Source: Gemmatimonadota bacterium
GTDB taxonomy: Bacteria > Gemmatimonadota > Gemmatimonadetes > Longimicrobiales > Gaopeijiaceae
Assembly: GCA_024638305.1 (NCBI GenBank)
Contig: JAHEKN010000023.1
Location: 1-33,129 of the forward strand
Length of the DNA: 33,129 nucleotides
Direction of reading: 5' to 3'
The notes under the pieces: model-generated
The model's input: the letters and a program-made list of their open reading frames with translations, nothing else
Database searches by the model: none
Told to the model about the DNA's origin: nothing
In this document: in pieces, positions 7,978-16,462 of the stretch
Layout of the letters: every line of letters begins with the position of its first letter
Position numbering within the stretch: position 1 is the first letter of the stretch
Translations under genes and position numbers: made by a program

Positions 7978-8007
7978 GGGGGTGCGGCCACTCCAGTGGC
8001 TCCCCCC
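7978..8007 (+). other. G/C-rich hairpin between DUF4097 gene and amidohydrolase
   Basis: The core is GCCACT-CC-AGTGGC (7987-8000), flanked by a G run at 7978-7982 and a C run at 8002-8007 that can pair, giving a two-part stem. No T-tract follows, so it is not a standard intrinsic terminator. It lies just 12 bases after the DUF4097 stop. It may slow or attenuate transcription into the amidohydrolase gene, or protect the mRNA end. The rest of the 151-base gap shows only the GGAGGAGG ribosome-binding site. Confidence 0.35.
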
Positions 8008-8117
8008 GAGGCCCGCTGCGGGTCGGCGCCGCGCGTGGTCGCACCTCCGAGGGGTGCTCCCTAAGTTCCCTCCCCCACGATCTTCTCGGGGGTCCAACCA
8101 GTCCGGAGGAGGGCTCG

Positions 8118-9800
8118 ATGTCGCACGTTACTCGCGGAGAGTTTCTCGGAATCGGTGCGACCCTGGCAGCGGCGCTCGGCACCGGTTGCGCCGCTGGTGA
8201 CGCTCAAGCCGGTCCCGGGATCTCGGCCGACCTGATCCTGGTGAACGGCCGCGTCCTCACACAGAACGACCAGGCGCCGCGCGCCGAAGCACTGGCCGTC
8301 AAAGGCGGCCGTTTCATCGCGGTGGGACCCTCGGACGACATCCGCAATCTGGCTGGTCCGGCAACGCAGGTGCTCGACGTCGCCGGAATGACCGTCACGC
8401 CGGGGTTCATCGACGCCCACTCCCACCCGTCCGGCGGTGGGCTCTCGGCCCTGCGCAACGTCGACACCAACCTCGGCAGCATCGAGCGCATCAAGCAGGC
8501 GCTGGCGGAGCGCGCCGCTACCACGCCGCGGAGCGACTGGGTGCTCGGGTACATGTACGATGACACCAAGCTGTCCGAGGGCCGCCCCCTGCTCCGAACC
8601 GACATCGACGCGGCCGTTCCGGATCATCCCGTGCGCGTGGGACACAGGGGAGGGCACACCTCCGTCTACAACAGCGCCGCATTCGCCGTGGCCGGAATCA
8701 CGGCGGAGACGCCCGACCCCTTCGGCGGCCACTTCTACGTCGAAGACGGGCAGCTCACGGGCAAGGTGGCCGAGCGAGCCAACGCGCTGATCACACGTCA
8801 TATCCCCTCGGGCACCACGCGGGAGGAGCGCCAGGCCGGAATCAAGCGCATCGGCGAGATGATGAATGCTGCGGGGCTGACGTCCGTGCACCAGGCCGGC
8901 ACGTCGCCAAGTGACTTCGAGGCGTACCAGGACGCGCATGCAGCGGGTGAGCTCACGTACCGCGCCTATCTGCTGGCGCGGGGCGGATCCTATCCCGCCC
9001 TGCGCGACGCTGGGGTCCGTACCGGATTCGGGGACGATTGGATCCGGGTGGGGGCGGTCAAGTACGCCGCAGACGGCTCGGCCTCCGAGCGGACCATGGC
9101 GATGAGCACGCCCTACGTGGGCCGCCCGGACGACTACGGAATCTCGACGATGACGCAGGACGAGATTCACGAGGTGGTCGAGGACGCCCATCGAAACGGG
9201 TGGCAGATCGGAATCCACGCCAACGGCGACGTCACGATCGAACGGGTGCTGAACGCGTACGAACGCGTGCAGCGCGAGTGGCCCCGCCCCGATGCGCGAC
9301 ACCGGATCGAGCACTGCTCCCTCGTAAACCCCGGCCTGCTACAGCGCATCAAGGAAGTGGGCGCGGTGCCGACTCCGTTCTACACGTACGTCCATTACCA
9401 CGGGGAGAAGTGGGCCGAATACGGACAGGAGAAGATGGAGTGGATGTTCGCCCACCGCTCGTTCCTCGATCACGCTATCCCGGTGGCCCCGGCGTCGGAC
9501 TACACCCCCGGACCGTTCGAGCCACTCATGGCAATCCAGAGCATGGTCACGCGCAGGGACTTCAACGGGAACGTGTGGGGCCCGTCCCAGGCCATCACGG
9601 TGGACCAGGCGATCCGGATCTGCACCATGGGCGGCGCCTATGCAGCGTTCGATGAAGGGCGCAAGGGCTCGATCGCCACGGGCAAGCTCGCCGACTTCGT
9701 GATCCTGGCCGAGGATCCGCACGACGTGGATCCGGATCGGATCAAAGAGATTCGCGTGGTCCGCACGGTGATCGGCGGCAAGACCGTCTTCGAGGCCTAG
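8118..9800 (+). CDS. YtcJ-type amidohydrolase (amidohydrolase family 3) lipoprotein
   Basis: 560 residues. This is a metal-dependent hydrolase of the amidohydrolase superfamily, close to the YtcJ/exoenzyme-regulatory AepA group. The N-terminus MSHVTRGEFLGIGATLAAALGTGC looks like a Tat-type lipoprotein signal in which the usual twin arginine is reduced to a single Arg (TRGEFL), ending with lipobox L-G-T-G-C. The mature part starts ADLILVNGRVLTQN; metal ligands H101 and H103 lie in FIDAHSHP. Later come GIHANGD, RHRIEHCSL and ASDYTPGPFEPL, and the closing strand GSIATGKLADFVIL. ATG 8118 follows GGAGGAGG (8105-8112). The substrate is unknown; the family acts on amides, ureas or formyl groups. Export to the envelope suggests use of an external substrate. 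Confidence 0.88.
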   Translation: MSHVTRGEFLGIGATLAAALGTGCAAGDAQAGPGISADLILVNGRVLTQNDQAPRAEALAVKGGRFIAVGPSDDIRNLAGPATQVLDVAGMTVTPGFIDAHSHPSGGGLSALRNVDTNLGSIERIKQALAERAATTPRSDWVLGYMYDDTKLSEGRPLLRTDIDAAVPDHPVRVGHRGGHTSVYNSAAFAVAGITAETPDPFGGHFYVEDGQLTGKVAERANALITRHIPSGTTREERQAGIKRIGEMMNAAGLTSVHQAGTSPSDFEAYQDAHAAGELTYRAYLLARGGSYPALRDAGVRTGFGDDWIRVGAVKYAADGSASERTMAMSTPYVGRPDDYGISTMTQDEIHEVVEDAHRNGWQIGIHANGDVTIERVLNAYERVQREWPRPDARHRIEHCSLVNPGLLQRIKEVGAVPTPFYTYVHYHGEKWAEYGQEKMEWMFAHRSFLDHAIPVAPASDYTPGPFEPLMAIQSMVTRRDFNGNVWGPSQAITVDQAIRICTMGGAYAAFDEGRKGSIATGKLADFVILAEDPHDVDPDRIKEIRVVRTVIGGKTVFEA

Positions 9801-9805
9801 ACGCA

Positions 9806-10702
9806 TTGTCGGAGCGGGGCACCCCTCCACCCGTCTCGTCGCCGGACGCGAGCCAGTCCGTTCCTCGGTCGGACCCCCATGCGCCCATCTACGTGCTCGG
9901 CCATTCGGAACGCGAGTTCCGGCGGCTGACCATGCAGAGTCGCATCTACGAAGCCGCCACGGTCGAGCTGTTGGAGGACGCAGGGCTGGGCCCGGGGATG
10001 CACGTCCTCGACATCGGCAGCGGAGTCGGTGACGTGAGCCTGCTGGCGGCCACCCTGGTGGGGCCGGATGGCCTCGTGATCGGCGTCGACCACAATGCGG
10101 AAGCCGTGCGGACCGCCACCGCCCGGGCCGCCCGAGCAGGCGTGTCTCAGGTCGACTTCCGCCTGGGTGGTCTCGGCGAGCTGACGCTCGACGGGATGGT
10201 CGATGCGGTCGTGGGCCGTTTCATCCTGATGCATCAGGCGGATCCGGCCGAAGCCTTGAGGGAGGCGGCTACCCACGTCCGCCCCGGTGGTGCGGTCGCG
10301 ATGCTGGAGTCCCACATCGAGCTCTCCGCAACGGTGCACTCCTATCCCAGGTCCCCGCTGTTCGAACAGGTCATGGCTTGGCAGGTCGAGGTGATCCGCG
10401 CCGCCGGTGCCCATACGGACATGGGCTTCAGACTGAGGGAGGTGTTCCTCAGGGCGGGGCTGCCCGAACCCACGCTGAGACTGCACGCGCTGGTCGGCGG
10501 CGGTCCCGATTCGCTGCTCTACGAGTACAGCTCAGAGAGCCTTCGGAGCATGATGCCGCTCGCACGCGAGCTGGGAATCGCGTCGCTGACCGAAGAGGAC
10601 CTGGACCGGCTACGCTCCGATCTCGAGGCCGAAGTAGCGGGCGCCGGCGGCGTCCTGGTGTCACCTCTGGTGGTCGCGGCCTGGGCGCGCCTTCCGGGAT
10701 AG
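9806..10702 (+). CDS. class I SAM-dependent methyltransferase
   Basis: 298 residues. The N-terminal YVLGHSEREFRRLTMQSRIYE is typical of a family of stand-alone class I methyltransferases. Motif I, VLDIGSGVGD, lies at residues 67-76, followed by the acidic loop at the end of beta-2 (VIGVDHNAEAV) and motif IV-like DAVVGRFILMHQADPAEAL. The downstream motif VRPGGAVAMLE is also present. The C-terminal helices (RSMMPLARELGIASLTEEDLDRL) form a substrate cap. The frame opens at TTG 9806, five bases after the amidohydrolase stop, with only a distant GAGG (9791-9794). The true start is uncertain, but no in-frame ATG precedes the conserved region. The methyl acceptor is unknown. It is probably cotranscribed with the amidohydrolase and ends convergent to the dinB-like gene. 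Confidence 0.85.
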   Translation: MSERGTPPPVSSPDASQSVPRSDPHAPIYVLGHSEREFRRLTMQSRIYEAATVELLEDAGLGPGMHVLDIGSGVGDVSLLAATLVGPDGLVIGVDHNAEAVRTATARAARAGVSQVDFRLGGLGELTLDGMVDAVVGRFILMHQADPAEALREAATHVRPGGAVAMLESHIELSATVHSYPRSPLFEQVMAWQVEVIRAAGAHTDMGFRLREVFLRAGLPEPTLRLHALVGGGPDSLLYEYSSESLRSMMPLARELGIASLTEEDLDRLRSDLEAEVAGAGGVLVSPLVVAAWARLPG

Positions 10703-10757
10703 ACCGCCGAGCGCCGTGCGGGGTTCGGGAGGGCCTTCGTGCCATCGCCTCAAAACG

Positions 10758-10780
10758 GTCCGCCTCGCAGGAACGGCGGA
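10758..10780 (-). terminator. possible terminator after the dinB-like gene
   Basis: On the minus strand, TCCGCC pairs with GGCGGA around a 10-base loop, and the stem is followed after two bases by GTTTTG. It lies 12 bases after the stop of the DinB-family gene, in the convergent gap with the methyltransferase gene. The stem is only 6 pairs and the T run is short, so this is a weak call. Confidence 0.4.
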
Positions 10781-10792
10781 GCCACCCGGAGC

Positions 10793-11302
10793 TCAGGGCT
10801 CGCCCGCTTCCATGGACTCCATAACCACCTGCGCGGTGGGCTTGTAACCCAAGGCGGAACGGAGCGAGCTGAGCTGCCCCATGTGGTAGGCTTCGTGCCA
10901 TGGGAAGAACATGAACTGCTCCAGAAGCGTCTTACCGCCGTGGAGGTCGTTCTCGACGGGGGCTTCGAACACGTGGTCGGGGGTGTCCGCCAGGGCTGAC
11001 TGCAACTCGACCCCCAGACGCGTGAACTCGGCGCGCAGCGTGTCCAACGTCGGATATTCGGCCCCATCGTCCGCGGTCTGACCGAACGCTTGGGCGTGGA
11101 GGAACTCCGCGTCCGTCCCGAGGAGGCCGAGGGCCCATGCTCGATATTGACAGAGATGTCCCAGCTCCCAGGCGATCGACGGACCGTCGCCCCCGCGCGC
11201 ACGGCGGCGGGCGTCCTCCTCGCTCACCCCGCCTGTGGCGATGGTCACCACGCCGTCGCTCAAGTCATACGATGCCTTGAGTGGATCGCTGATTTGTCCC
11301 AT
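10793..11302 (-). CDS. DinB/YfiT-like putative metalloenzyme
   Basis: 169 residues, the standard length for the DinB four-helix bundle. The family is a set of metal-binding proteins that includes mycothiol/bacillithiol-dependent S-transferases and the DNA-damage-inducible DinB of Bacillus; it is unrelated to DNA polymerase IV. The expected metal triad is visible: H49 in ELGHLCQYR and H136/H140 in PWHEAYHMGQL. The reading frame is open up to 11434, but ATG 11302 has a strong AGGAGG (11307-11312) and begins MGQISDPLKASYDL as family members do. It is the last gene of the minus-strand run, 40 bases after the D-aminoacylase-like gene. The substrate is unknown. Confidence 0.85.
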   Translation of the reverse strand: MGQISDPLKASYDLSDGVVTIATGGVSEEDARRRARGGDGPSIAWELGHLCQYRAWALGLLGTDAEFLHAQAFGQTADDGAEYPTLDTLRAEFTRLGVELQSALADTPDHVFEAPVENDLHGGKTLLEQFMFFPWHEAYHMGQLSSLRSALGYKPTAQVVMESMEAGEP

Positions 11303-11342
11303 TGCCGCCTCCTGTGTCGGGCGCCTCGGCGCCCCCTCGCGG

Positions 11343-12782
11343 TCACGATTCTCCGGAACCCGTAGGCGCTCGGACGGCCCGTCCCGGGGCCGCCCCGTCG
11401 ACCAGCCGCCCGTCCCGAACCACGGGTATGCCACCGACCAGCACCACGTGCATTCCCTCCGACGGAACCGCGGGATTCATGTAGTCGGCTCGATCGATGA
11501 TCCGCTCCGGATCGAACACGACGACGTCCGCGTCCGCCCCTTCGCGGATGCGCCCCTTGTTCGCCATGCCCGGGACCCGACCCTCCAGCCGCCGCGCGGG
11601 CATGAGCGTCATCTTGGCGATGGCCTCGGCGAGCGTCAGCGAGCCGGCCTCACGCACATAGCGCCCCAGGACGCGCGCGAAGGTTCCCGAAGTGCGGGGG
11701 TGCCCGCGACCGTCCAACATGAATCCGTCGGATGCCACCATGGTGAGCGGATGCGATGCGATCTCCCGCACGAGCTCGGGCGGATTGGTGAAGATGATTA
11801 CCTCGCCTCCTTCCGCCCGGTAGCGGCCAAACGACGCCCGCGTCAGACGCTCGCCGGTCGCGACCCACATGTGGCGTGCGTAGCGCTCCGGCTCCCACGC
11901 CTCCCAATCGTCGAACAGGGCGGACTCGATCCGCGTCATGCCGGCCTCGTAGGGATAGGCCTCGGTGGTTACGTCACGACCCCGGCCTTGGGCGGCCCGG
12001 ATCGTGTCTAGCATCTCCATGGCCATGCCGGCGCCGCTCGAATTCATGTGCACTACGTGGAGCGCCGCACCTCCGCGCCGGGCCGCCTCCATGGCGCCCA
12101 TCAGCGACGCCCGGGCGTCCGCGAAGCCACTGCCGCCGATGTGAATGTGCGCGGCCGCCCCGTTCCGGCCCGCCACTCCCATCACGCGCGCGATCTCGTC
12201 TGCAGTCGCAGCCGGCGTATACGCCCAACCGAGGCCCACCGCTACAGCACCCTGGTCCAGGCCGGCTTGCAGGCGGCGCTCCATCTCGGCGATCTGCTGC
12301 TCGGTCGCCGCGCCGTTCGCAGCCGAGCCGCTGGGCAGGAACTCTCCCGGGTCGTCGAGCACGGCCATTCGCGTGGGTATGTGACCGACGCTCACGCCGT
12401 AGTTGATGCGTGCGGGTACGCCATCGTGCTCGGCATACCATTCGTTCACGTCCCCCGCCCCAACCTCCAGCTCGAGCGAGGTGGTCACCCCGTCCATGGC
12501 CTGCAGGTCGTAAAGCTCGGGCGTCTGTCCATGGACGTGCAGATCGATGAACCCCGGCGCCACCACGAGGCCGGTCGCGTCGACGACCGTCGCGCCCGCC
12601 AGCGGCGACTCCGAGACCGTCGCGATGCGCCCGTCGCTGATCCCCACGCTTCGGACGGCATCGAGGCCCGATTCCGGGTCGATCACGCGGCCCCCCGTGA
12701 TGACCAGGTCGTGGGGGGACTCTCCCCCACACGCCGCGAAAACGAGCGCGGCGGCGAGGATCGAGCGGCGGACGCGTCCCAT
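11343..12782 (-). CDS. N-acyl-D-amino-acid deacylase-like amidohydrolase, lipoprotein
   Basis: 479 residues, amidohydrolase superfamily, D-aminoacylase branch. The first 18 residues, MGRVRRSILAAALVFAAC, are a lipoprotein signal with lipobox V-F-A-A-C. The mature part opens DLVITGGRVIDPESG. The metal motif is H82-V-H84 in FIDLHVHG. Further ligands are expected in AAHIHIGGSG, LHVVHMNSSG and MVASDGFMLDGRGHPR, and the end GRIREGADADVVVFDP closes the small beta domain. The segment after GVTTSLELEVG lacks the cysteine that bridges metals in the best-studied D-aminoacylases, so the exact metal site and substrate are uncertain. Its ATG overlaps the EVE-gene stop by one base (TGATG), indicating translational coupling. 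A role in recycling N-acyl or D-amino acids, for example from peptidoglycan or peptides, is plausible. Confidence 0.86.
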   Translation of the reverse strand: MGRVRRSILAAALVFAACGGESPHDLVITGGRVIDPESGLDAVRSVGISDGRIATVSESPLAGATVVDATGLVVAPGFIDLHVHGQTPELYDLQAMDGVTTSLELEVGAGDVNEWYAEHDGVPARINYGVSVGHIPTRMAVLDDPGEFLPSGSAANGAATEQQIAEMERRLQAGLDQGAVAVGLGWAYTPAATADEIARVMGVAGRNGAAAHIHIGGSGFADARASLMGAMEAARRGGAALHVVHMNSSGAGMAMEMLDTIRAAQGRGRDVTTEAYPYEAGMTRIESALFDDWEAWEPERYARHMWVATGERLTRASFGRYRAEGGEVIIFTNPPELVREIASHPLTMVASDGFMLDGRGHPRTSGTFARVLGRYVREAGSLTLAEAIAKMTLMPARRLEGRVPGMANKGRIREGADADVVVFDPERIIDRADYMNPAVPSEGMHVVLVGGIPVVRDGRLVDGAAPGRAVRAPTGSGES

Positions 12783-13243
12783 CAGCGTGCCCTGCCCATC
12801 TTCACGACTCTGTCGAATTCGGCTTTGCGGACAGGTTGCACCGAGAGCCGGGAATTGTTCACGAGGACCATGTCCTTCAGGGCGTTCACTTCGCGGATCT
12901 CAGGGAGCGACACCACGGCGCCGAACTTCTCCACGAAGCCCACGTCCACCATGAACCACCGCGGCTCCTCGGGGTCGGACTTGGCGTCGAAGTACTTGCT
13001 CTTCTTGTCGAACGCGAAGTGGTCCGGGTACGCCTCCTTGACGACCTTGGCGACTCCCACCACCCCGGGCGGGGTCGCCTGGCTGTGGTAGAAGAGGACG
13101 CCGTCCCCCTTCTTCATGGCCCGCATGTTGTTCCGGGCCTGGTAGTTCCGCACTCCCTCCCAGAACGTCTTCTTGTCGCGTTTCAGGTCGTCGATCGAGT
13201 ACACGCCCGGCTCGGTCTTCATCAACCAATACTGCATCGCCAT
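12782..13243 (-). CDS. EVE-domain protein (PUA-like fold)
   Basis: 153 residues, essentially a single EVE domain. Key pieces are MQYWLMKTEPGVYSIDDL at the start, FWEGVRNYQARNNMRAMKKGDGVLFYHS, GVVGVAKVVKEAYPD, then PRWFMVDVGFVEKF and the ending LVNNSRLSVQPV. EVE domains belong to the PUA superfamily and bind modified bases in DNA or RNA. In bacteria they occur alone or fused to restriction and defence modules. Here the protein stands alone inside a run of metabolic hydrolases. ATG 13243 is preceded by AGGAGA (13249-13254). It is 78 bases after the M24 peptidase gene and overlaps the next gene by one base. The ligand is unknown; the neighbours do not point to nucleic-acid metabolism. Confidence 0.93.
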   Translation of the reverse strand: MAMQYWLMKTEPGVYSIDDLKRDKKTFWEGVRNYQARNNMRAMKKGDGVLFYHSQATPPGVVGVAKVVKEAYPDHFAFDKKSKYFDAKSDPEEPRWFMVDVGFVEKFGAVVSLPEIREVNALKDMVLVNNSRLSVQPVRKAEFDRVVKMGRAR

Positions 13244-13321
13244 CCGGTCTCTCCTGCTCGTCGCTCTAGGTTCGTCTCTCTTGGGCGCCGTTCCGGGTGC
13301 GCTGTCCGCCCGGCAGGCCCC

Positions 13322-14737
13322 TCACCACACCAGGTGATAGCGGCTTTGGCGCCGATACACCCAGTGGCGCGCGCCCTCCTCGTCCAGATAGGCCTCTTCC
13401 TCCTGACGGCAACTCACCCGCTTTCCGTCCCACTCGGCGATGGGCGTGGTGGCCTGCAGCTCGATCGAGTGCCAGGTGGAGGGGAGGAGTAGGACGTCCC
13501 CCCGGTGCGGTACCCCTTCTTGAGCGTCCCAGCGGCCGATCAGTGGGCCCGCGCCGTGGCCGTGATCGCCGATCGGGTGCGTGTAGATCGTGCCGTCGAT
13601 CCCCTCCGCTCGCATCTGAGCCAGCGCGTTCGCCAGGATCACGTTGCCGGAGGCGCCTGGCTCCATATGCGCAAGAAGGATGTCCTGAAGCCGGTTCGAG
13701 TTGGCCAGGCAACGGCCGACACCGGCCGGCACTCGGCTCTCACCGGCCCGTAGTACGTAGCCCAGGTGCTGCGTGTCGGTCTTGAGCCCCAGCGCGACCA
13801 CGCCGAAATCGGTCCAGAGCATGTCCCCGCGCTCGATCACGCCGGTTCCCCAATCCTCGTCTGCCGGCCCAAAGCGGTTCACGGACGTCTGGAACCACGT
13901 GGTCATGCCGAGATCCTGCACCTTCTGCCGGAGCCACCAGACCACGTCGTCGGTGGTGGTCACGCCGGGAACGATGACCGCGTTGGAGAAGGCCTCGGAA
14001 ATCATCGCGTGTACCGTCTCTTCGATCTTCCGATATCGCGGCATCATCTCGGGGATGCGGAGCGCGATGTAGTTCATGGCCAACCGCGGTTCGCGCTTGA
14101 TCCTGCGCCGGTAGGCCGGAGACAGCGCTGCCTCCAGGGCCTCGCGTTCGCCGGCGTGCAGGCCGTCAGAGAATGCCTGATGCTCGTCGATGTTGAGCAC
14201 GATGTTGGCGGGGTCGCGGTCCTCGACGATCTCCCGAAACAGTCGCCACTGTTCGTCGCCCCACAGCTCGGCCGTCTCGTTTCCGGTCGGGGCCGGACGG
14301 GCCGAACGATACGGCGTGTAGAGACCTCCCTGGCTCCCGCCGCCGAGCGCGATGCGCTCTATCCCCTGTGCGGGCCCCCTGTCGTAGAAGACGTAGATGG
14401 AGCGCCGCCGCGCGGCGAACGTGGTCGGGGCGGTGATCGACCAGAACACCGGATCCTCGGCATACTCGCGCATCGACAACACCCACATCTCGACGCCGTA
14501 TTCGCGCATCAGGGCCGGGAGGACGCGCTCCAGCCGGGCTCGGGTCCAGGCCAGGCGCTCGTCCGCCTGAGCCCGTAGGGCCGGGAGCGGGTGATAGCGG
14601 GCCGGCGCATCCTCCGGCACGACGGCCGGCGCTTGTGCAATGAGCGGCAACGGGGGCAGGAGCGGCTGCGCAATGGTGGCCGCGGCGAGGAGCACGCCGA
14701 TCGAAAGTGCCTTCGGCGCGGGTGGAACACGGGTCAT
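13322..14737 (-). CDS. M24-family metallopeptidase (Xaa-Pro peptidase-like), exported
   Basis: 471 residues. A signal peptide covers about the first 35 residues (IGVLLAAATIAQPLLPPLPLIAQA). The N-terminal creatinase-like domain contains EYGVEMWVLSMREYAEDP and IYVFYDRG. The pita-bread catalytic domain starts near KIEETVHAMISEAF. Metal ligands are recognisable: two aspartates in WTDFGVVALGLKTDTQHLGY, the histidine region HPIGDHGHGAG, and glutamates in WHSIELQATTPIAEW and SCRQEEEAYLDEEG. This fits the dinuclear M24 site. The active protein should cleave X-Pro or related peptides in the periplasm. ATG 14737 follows GAGAGG. It lies between pckA and the EVE gene, in the same orientation. Whether the metal set is fully functional needs a structural alignment. 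Confidence 0.87.
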   Translation of the reverse strand: MTRVPPAPKALSIGVLLAAATIAQPLLPPLPLIAQAPAVVPEDAPARYHPLPALRAQADERLAWTRARLERVLPALMREYGVEMWVLSMREYAEDPVFWSITAPTTFAARRRSIYVFYDRGPAQGIERIALGGGSQGGLYTPYRSARPAPTGNETAELWGDEQWRLFREIVEDRDPANIVLNIDEHQAFSDGLHAGEREALEAALSPAYRRRIKREPRLAMNYIALRIPEMMPRYRKIEETVHAMISEAFSNAVIVPGVTTTDDVVWWLRQKVQDLGMTTWFQTSVNRFGPADEDWGTGVIERGDMLWTDFGVVALGLKTDTQHLGYVLRAGESRVPAGVGRCLANSNRLQDILLAHMEPGASGNVILANALAQMRAEGIDGTIYTHPIGDHGHGAGPLIGRWDAQEGVPHRGDVLLLPSTWHSIELQATTPIAEWDGKRVSCRQEEEAYLDEEGARHWVYRRQSRYHLVW

Positions 14738-14815
14738 CTGACCTCTCCAGTGGACTGGGCGGGGCCAGAAGGTAGCGGGCGGGCTGGCGGCCTGCTACGG
14801 CGGGCGCAGGTGCGG

Positions 14816-16408
14816 TCAGGCCGGTCCGGCCCCCCGTACTGCGTCCGAAACGTCACCGGCAAAACGACCGAAATTGTCCCGGAACATCCCGGCCAACTTG
14901 GTCGCCATGGCATCGTACTCCCCGCTGTCCGACCAGGTATTGCGAGGTACCAGCACCTCGGACGGCACGCCGGCGACGGACACCGGGATCTGGAGCCCGA
15001 AGACGGGGTCGGCCATGGTATCGACATCGTCCAGCTTCCCGGCCAGCGCAGCGCGGACCATCGTCCGCGTGTGGGCCAGCTTCATACGGCTCCCCACACC
15101 GTACCCTCCTCCGGTCCACCCCGTGTTGACCAACCATACGCGAGACCCGTGCTGCTGGAGCTTCTCTCCGAGCATGCGCGCGTACACGACCGGTGAACGG
15201 GGCAGGAACGGGGCGCCGAAGCAGGCGCTGAACGTAGCCACCGGCTCGGTCACGCCGCGCTCGGTGCCCGCCACTTTGGCCGTGTATCCTGACAGGAAGT
15301 GATACATGGCCTGTTCGGGTGTGAGCTTCGAGAGCGGAGGCAGCACCCCGAACGCGTCCGCCGTCAGGAACACCACGTTGTCCGGGTGGCCGCCGATCCC
15401 CGGGATCACCGCGTTGGGCACGAAATCGATCGGATAGGACGCGCGGGTGTTCTCGGTGATCGAGCCGTCGTCGTAGTCGATCTCCCCGGTGCGCGGATCC
15501 ATCACCACGTTCTCGAGGATCGTGCCGAACATGCGGGTGGCCCGATAGATCTCGGGCTCGCCCTCGGGCGAGAGCCGGATGACCTTTGCGTAGCAGCCAC
15601 CCTCGAAGTTGAACACGCCGGCGTCGGACCAGCCGTGCTCGTCGTCCCCGATCAGCCCCCGCTCGGCGTCCGCGGAGAGCGTGGTCTTGCCGGTCCCGGA
15701 CAGGCCGAAGAACAGTGCCGTGTCGCCATCCGGTCCGATGTTGGCGGAGCAGTGCATCGGGAGGACGCCCCGCGCCGGCAGCAGATGGTTGAGGACCGAG
15801 AAGATCGACTTCTTGATCTCACCGGCGTAGCGCGTTCCGGCTATGAGGACCAGCCGCTCGGCGAAGCTCACCACCACGGCCGTGGCGCTGCGCGTCCCGT
15901 GCCTCCCGGGATCGGCTTTCAACTCGGGCGCATGCAGCACGGTGAAGTCTGGAACCATGCTGCCTAGCTGCGCAACATCGGGGCGGAGGAACATGTTGTG
16001 CGCGAACAGCGAGTGCCACGCGTTCTCGGACACAACCCGGACGTTGATCGAGTAGTCGGGGTCCGCACCGGCCTGCGCGTCGCGCACGAACAGGTCCCGC
16101 CCGTTCAGGTAATCGATCACGTCGGCCTTGAGGGTCCCGAAGTCTTCCTGCGACAGAGGTACGTTGACCTTCCCCCAGTCGATCTCGGCCTCGGTCGACG
16201 GCTCCCGGACGGTGAACTTGTCGTTGGGCGACCGCCCGGTGTGCGGTTGGGTTACGGCCGCGAAACCTCCCAGGTGGGCGATGCGGCCCTCGGAGCGAGC
16301 GAGGGCGGCCTTGTAGAGCTCCGGCGGAGTCAGGTTCCAGTGCACCGCGCCGCTGGGGGCGAGTCCGTGGTTCTCGAGCCCGAAAACGCTGCCGACCTGG
16401 ACCTGCAT
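14816..16408 (-). CDS. pckA: phosphoenolpyruvate carboxykinase (ATP)
   Basis: 530 residues, full length for ATP-dependent PEPCK. It converts oxaloacetate plus ATP to PEP, ADP and CO2, the first committed step of gluconeogenesis, in the cytoplasm. Diagnostic segments are TGRSPNDKFTV, TRYAGEIKKSIFSVLN, the kinase-1a loop GLSGTGKTTLS with K241, the metal-binding loop LIGDDEHGW, and FNFEGGCYAKVI. LVNTGWTGGGYGVGSRMKL near the C-terminus is also typical. ATG 16408 is chosen because AGGGTGA lies about 9 bases upstream; a GTG at 16420 would add four residues. It follows maeB by 54 bases and precedes the M24 gene by 78, on the same strand. Pairing with malic enzyme places both exits from the TCA cycle under joint control. 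Confidence 0.97.
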   Translation of the reverse strand: MQVQVGSVFGLENHGLAPSGAVHWNLTPPELYKAALARSEGRIAHLGGFAAVTQPHTGRSPNDKFTVREPSTEAEIDWGKVNVPLSQEDFGTLKADVIDYLNGRDLFVRDAQAGADPDYSINVRVVSENAWHSLFAHNMFLRPDVAQLGSMVPDFTVLHAPELKADPGRHGTRSATAVVVSFAERLVLIAGTRYAGEIKKSIFSVLNHLLPARGVLPMHCSANIGPDGDTALFFGLSGTGKTTLSADAERGLIGDDEHGWSDAGVFNFEGGCYAKVIRLSPEGEPEIYRATRMFGTILENVVMDPRTGEIDYDDGSITENTRASYPIDFVPNAVIPGIGGHPDNVVFLTADAFGVLPPLSKLTPEQAMYHFLSGYTAKVAGTERGVTEPVATFSACFGAPFLPRSPVVYARMLGEKLQQHGSRVWLVNTGWTGGGYGVGSRMKLAHTRTMVRAALAGKLDDVDTMADPVFGLQIPVSVAGVPSEVLVPRNTWSDSGEYDAMATKLAGMFRDNFGRFAGDVSDAVRGAGPA

Positions 16409-16462
16409 GTCCGATATCACCCTGTCCGAGCCTCGATGTGCAATGAGTGCGGCACCAAACCG

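Noticed and set aside
9797..10486. Minus-strand frame opposite the methyltransferase
   Set aside because: The plus strand carries the SAM motif; the antisense product has no recognisable fold.
10793..11302. DNA polymerase IV (also called DinB)
   Set aside because: The sequence is the small DinB/YfiT four-helix metal-binding family, without polymerase motifs.
14738..14815. Terminator between pckA and the M24 gene
   Set aside because: Only a 5-pair stem with no T-run could be drawn; not enough to call.
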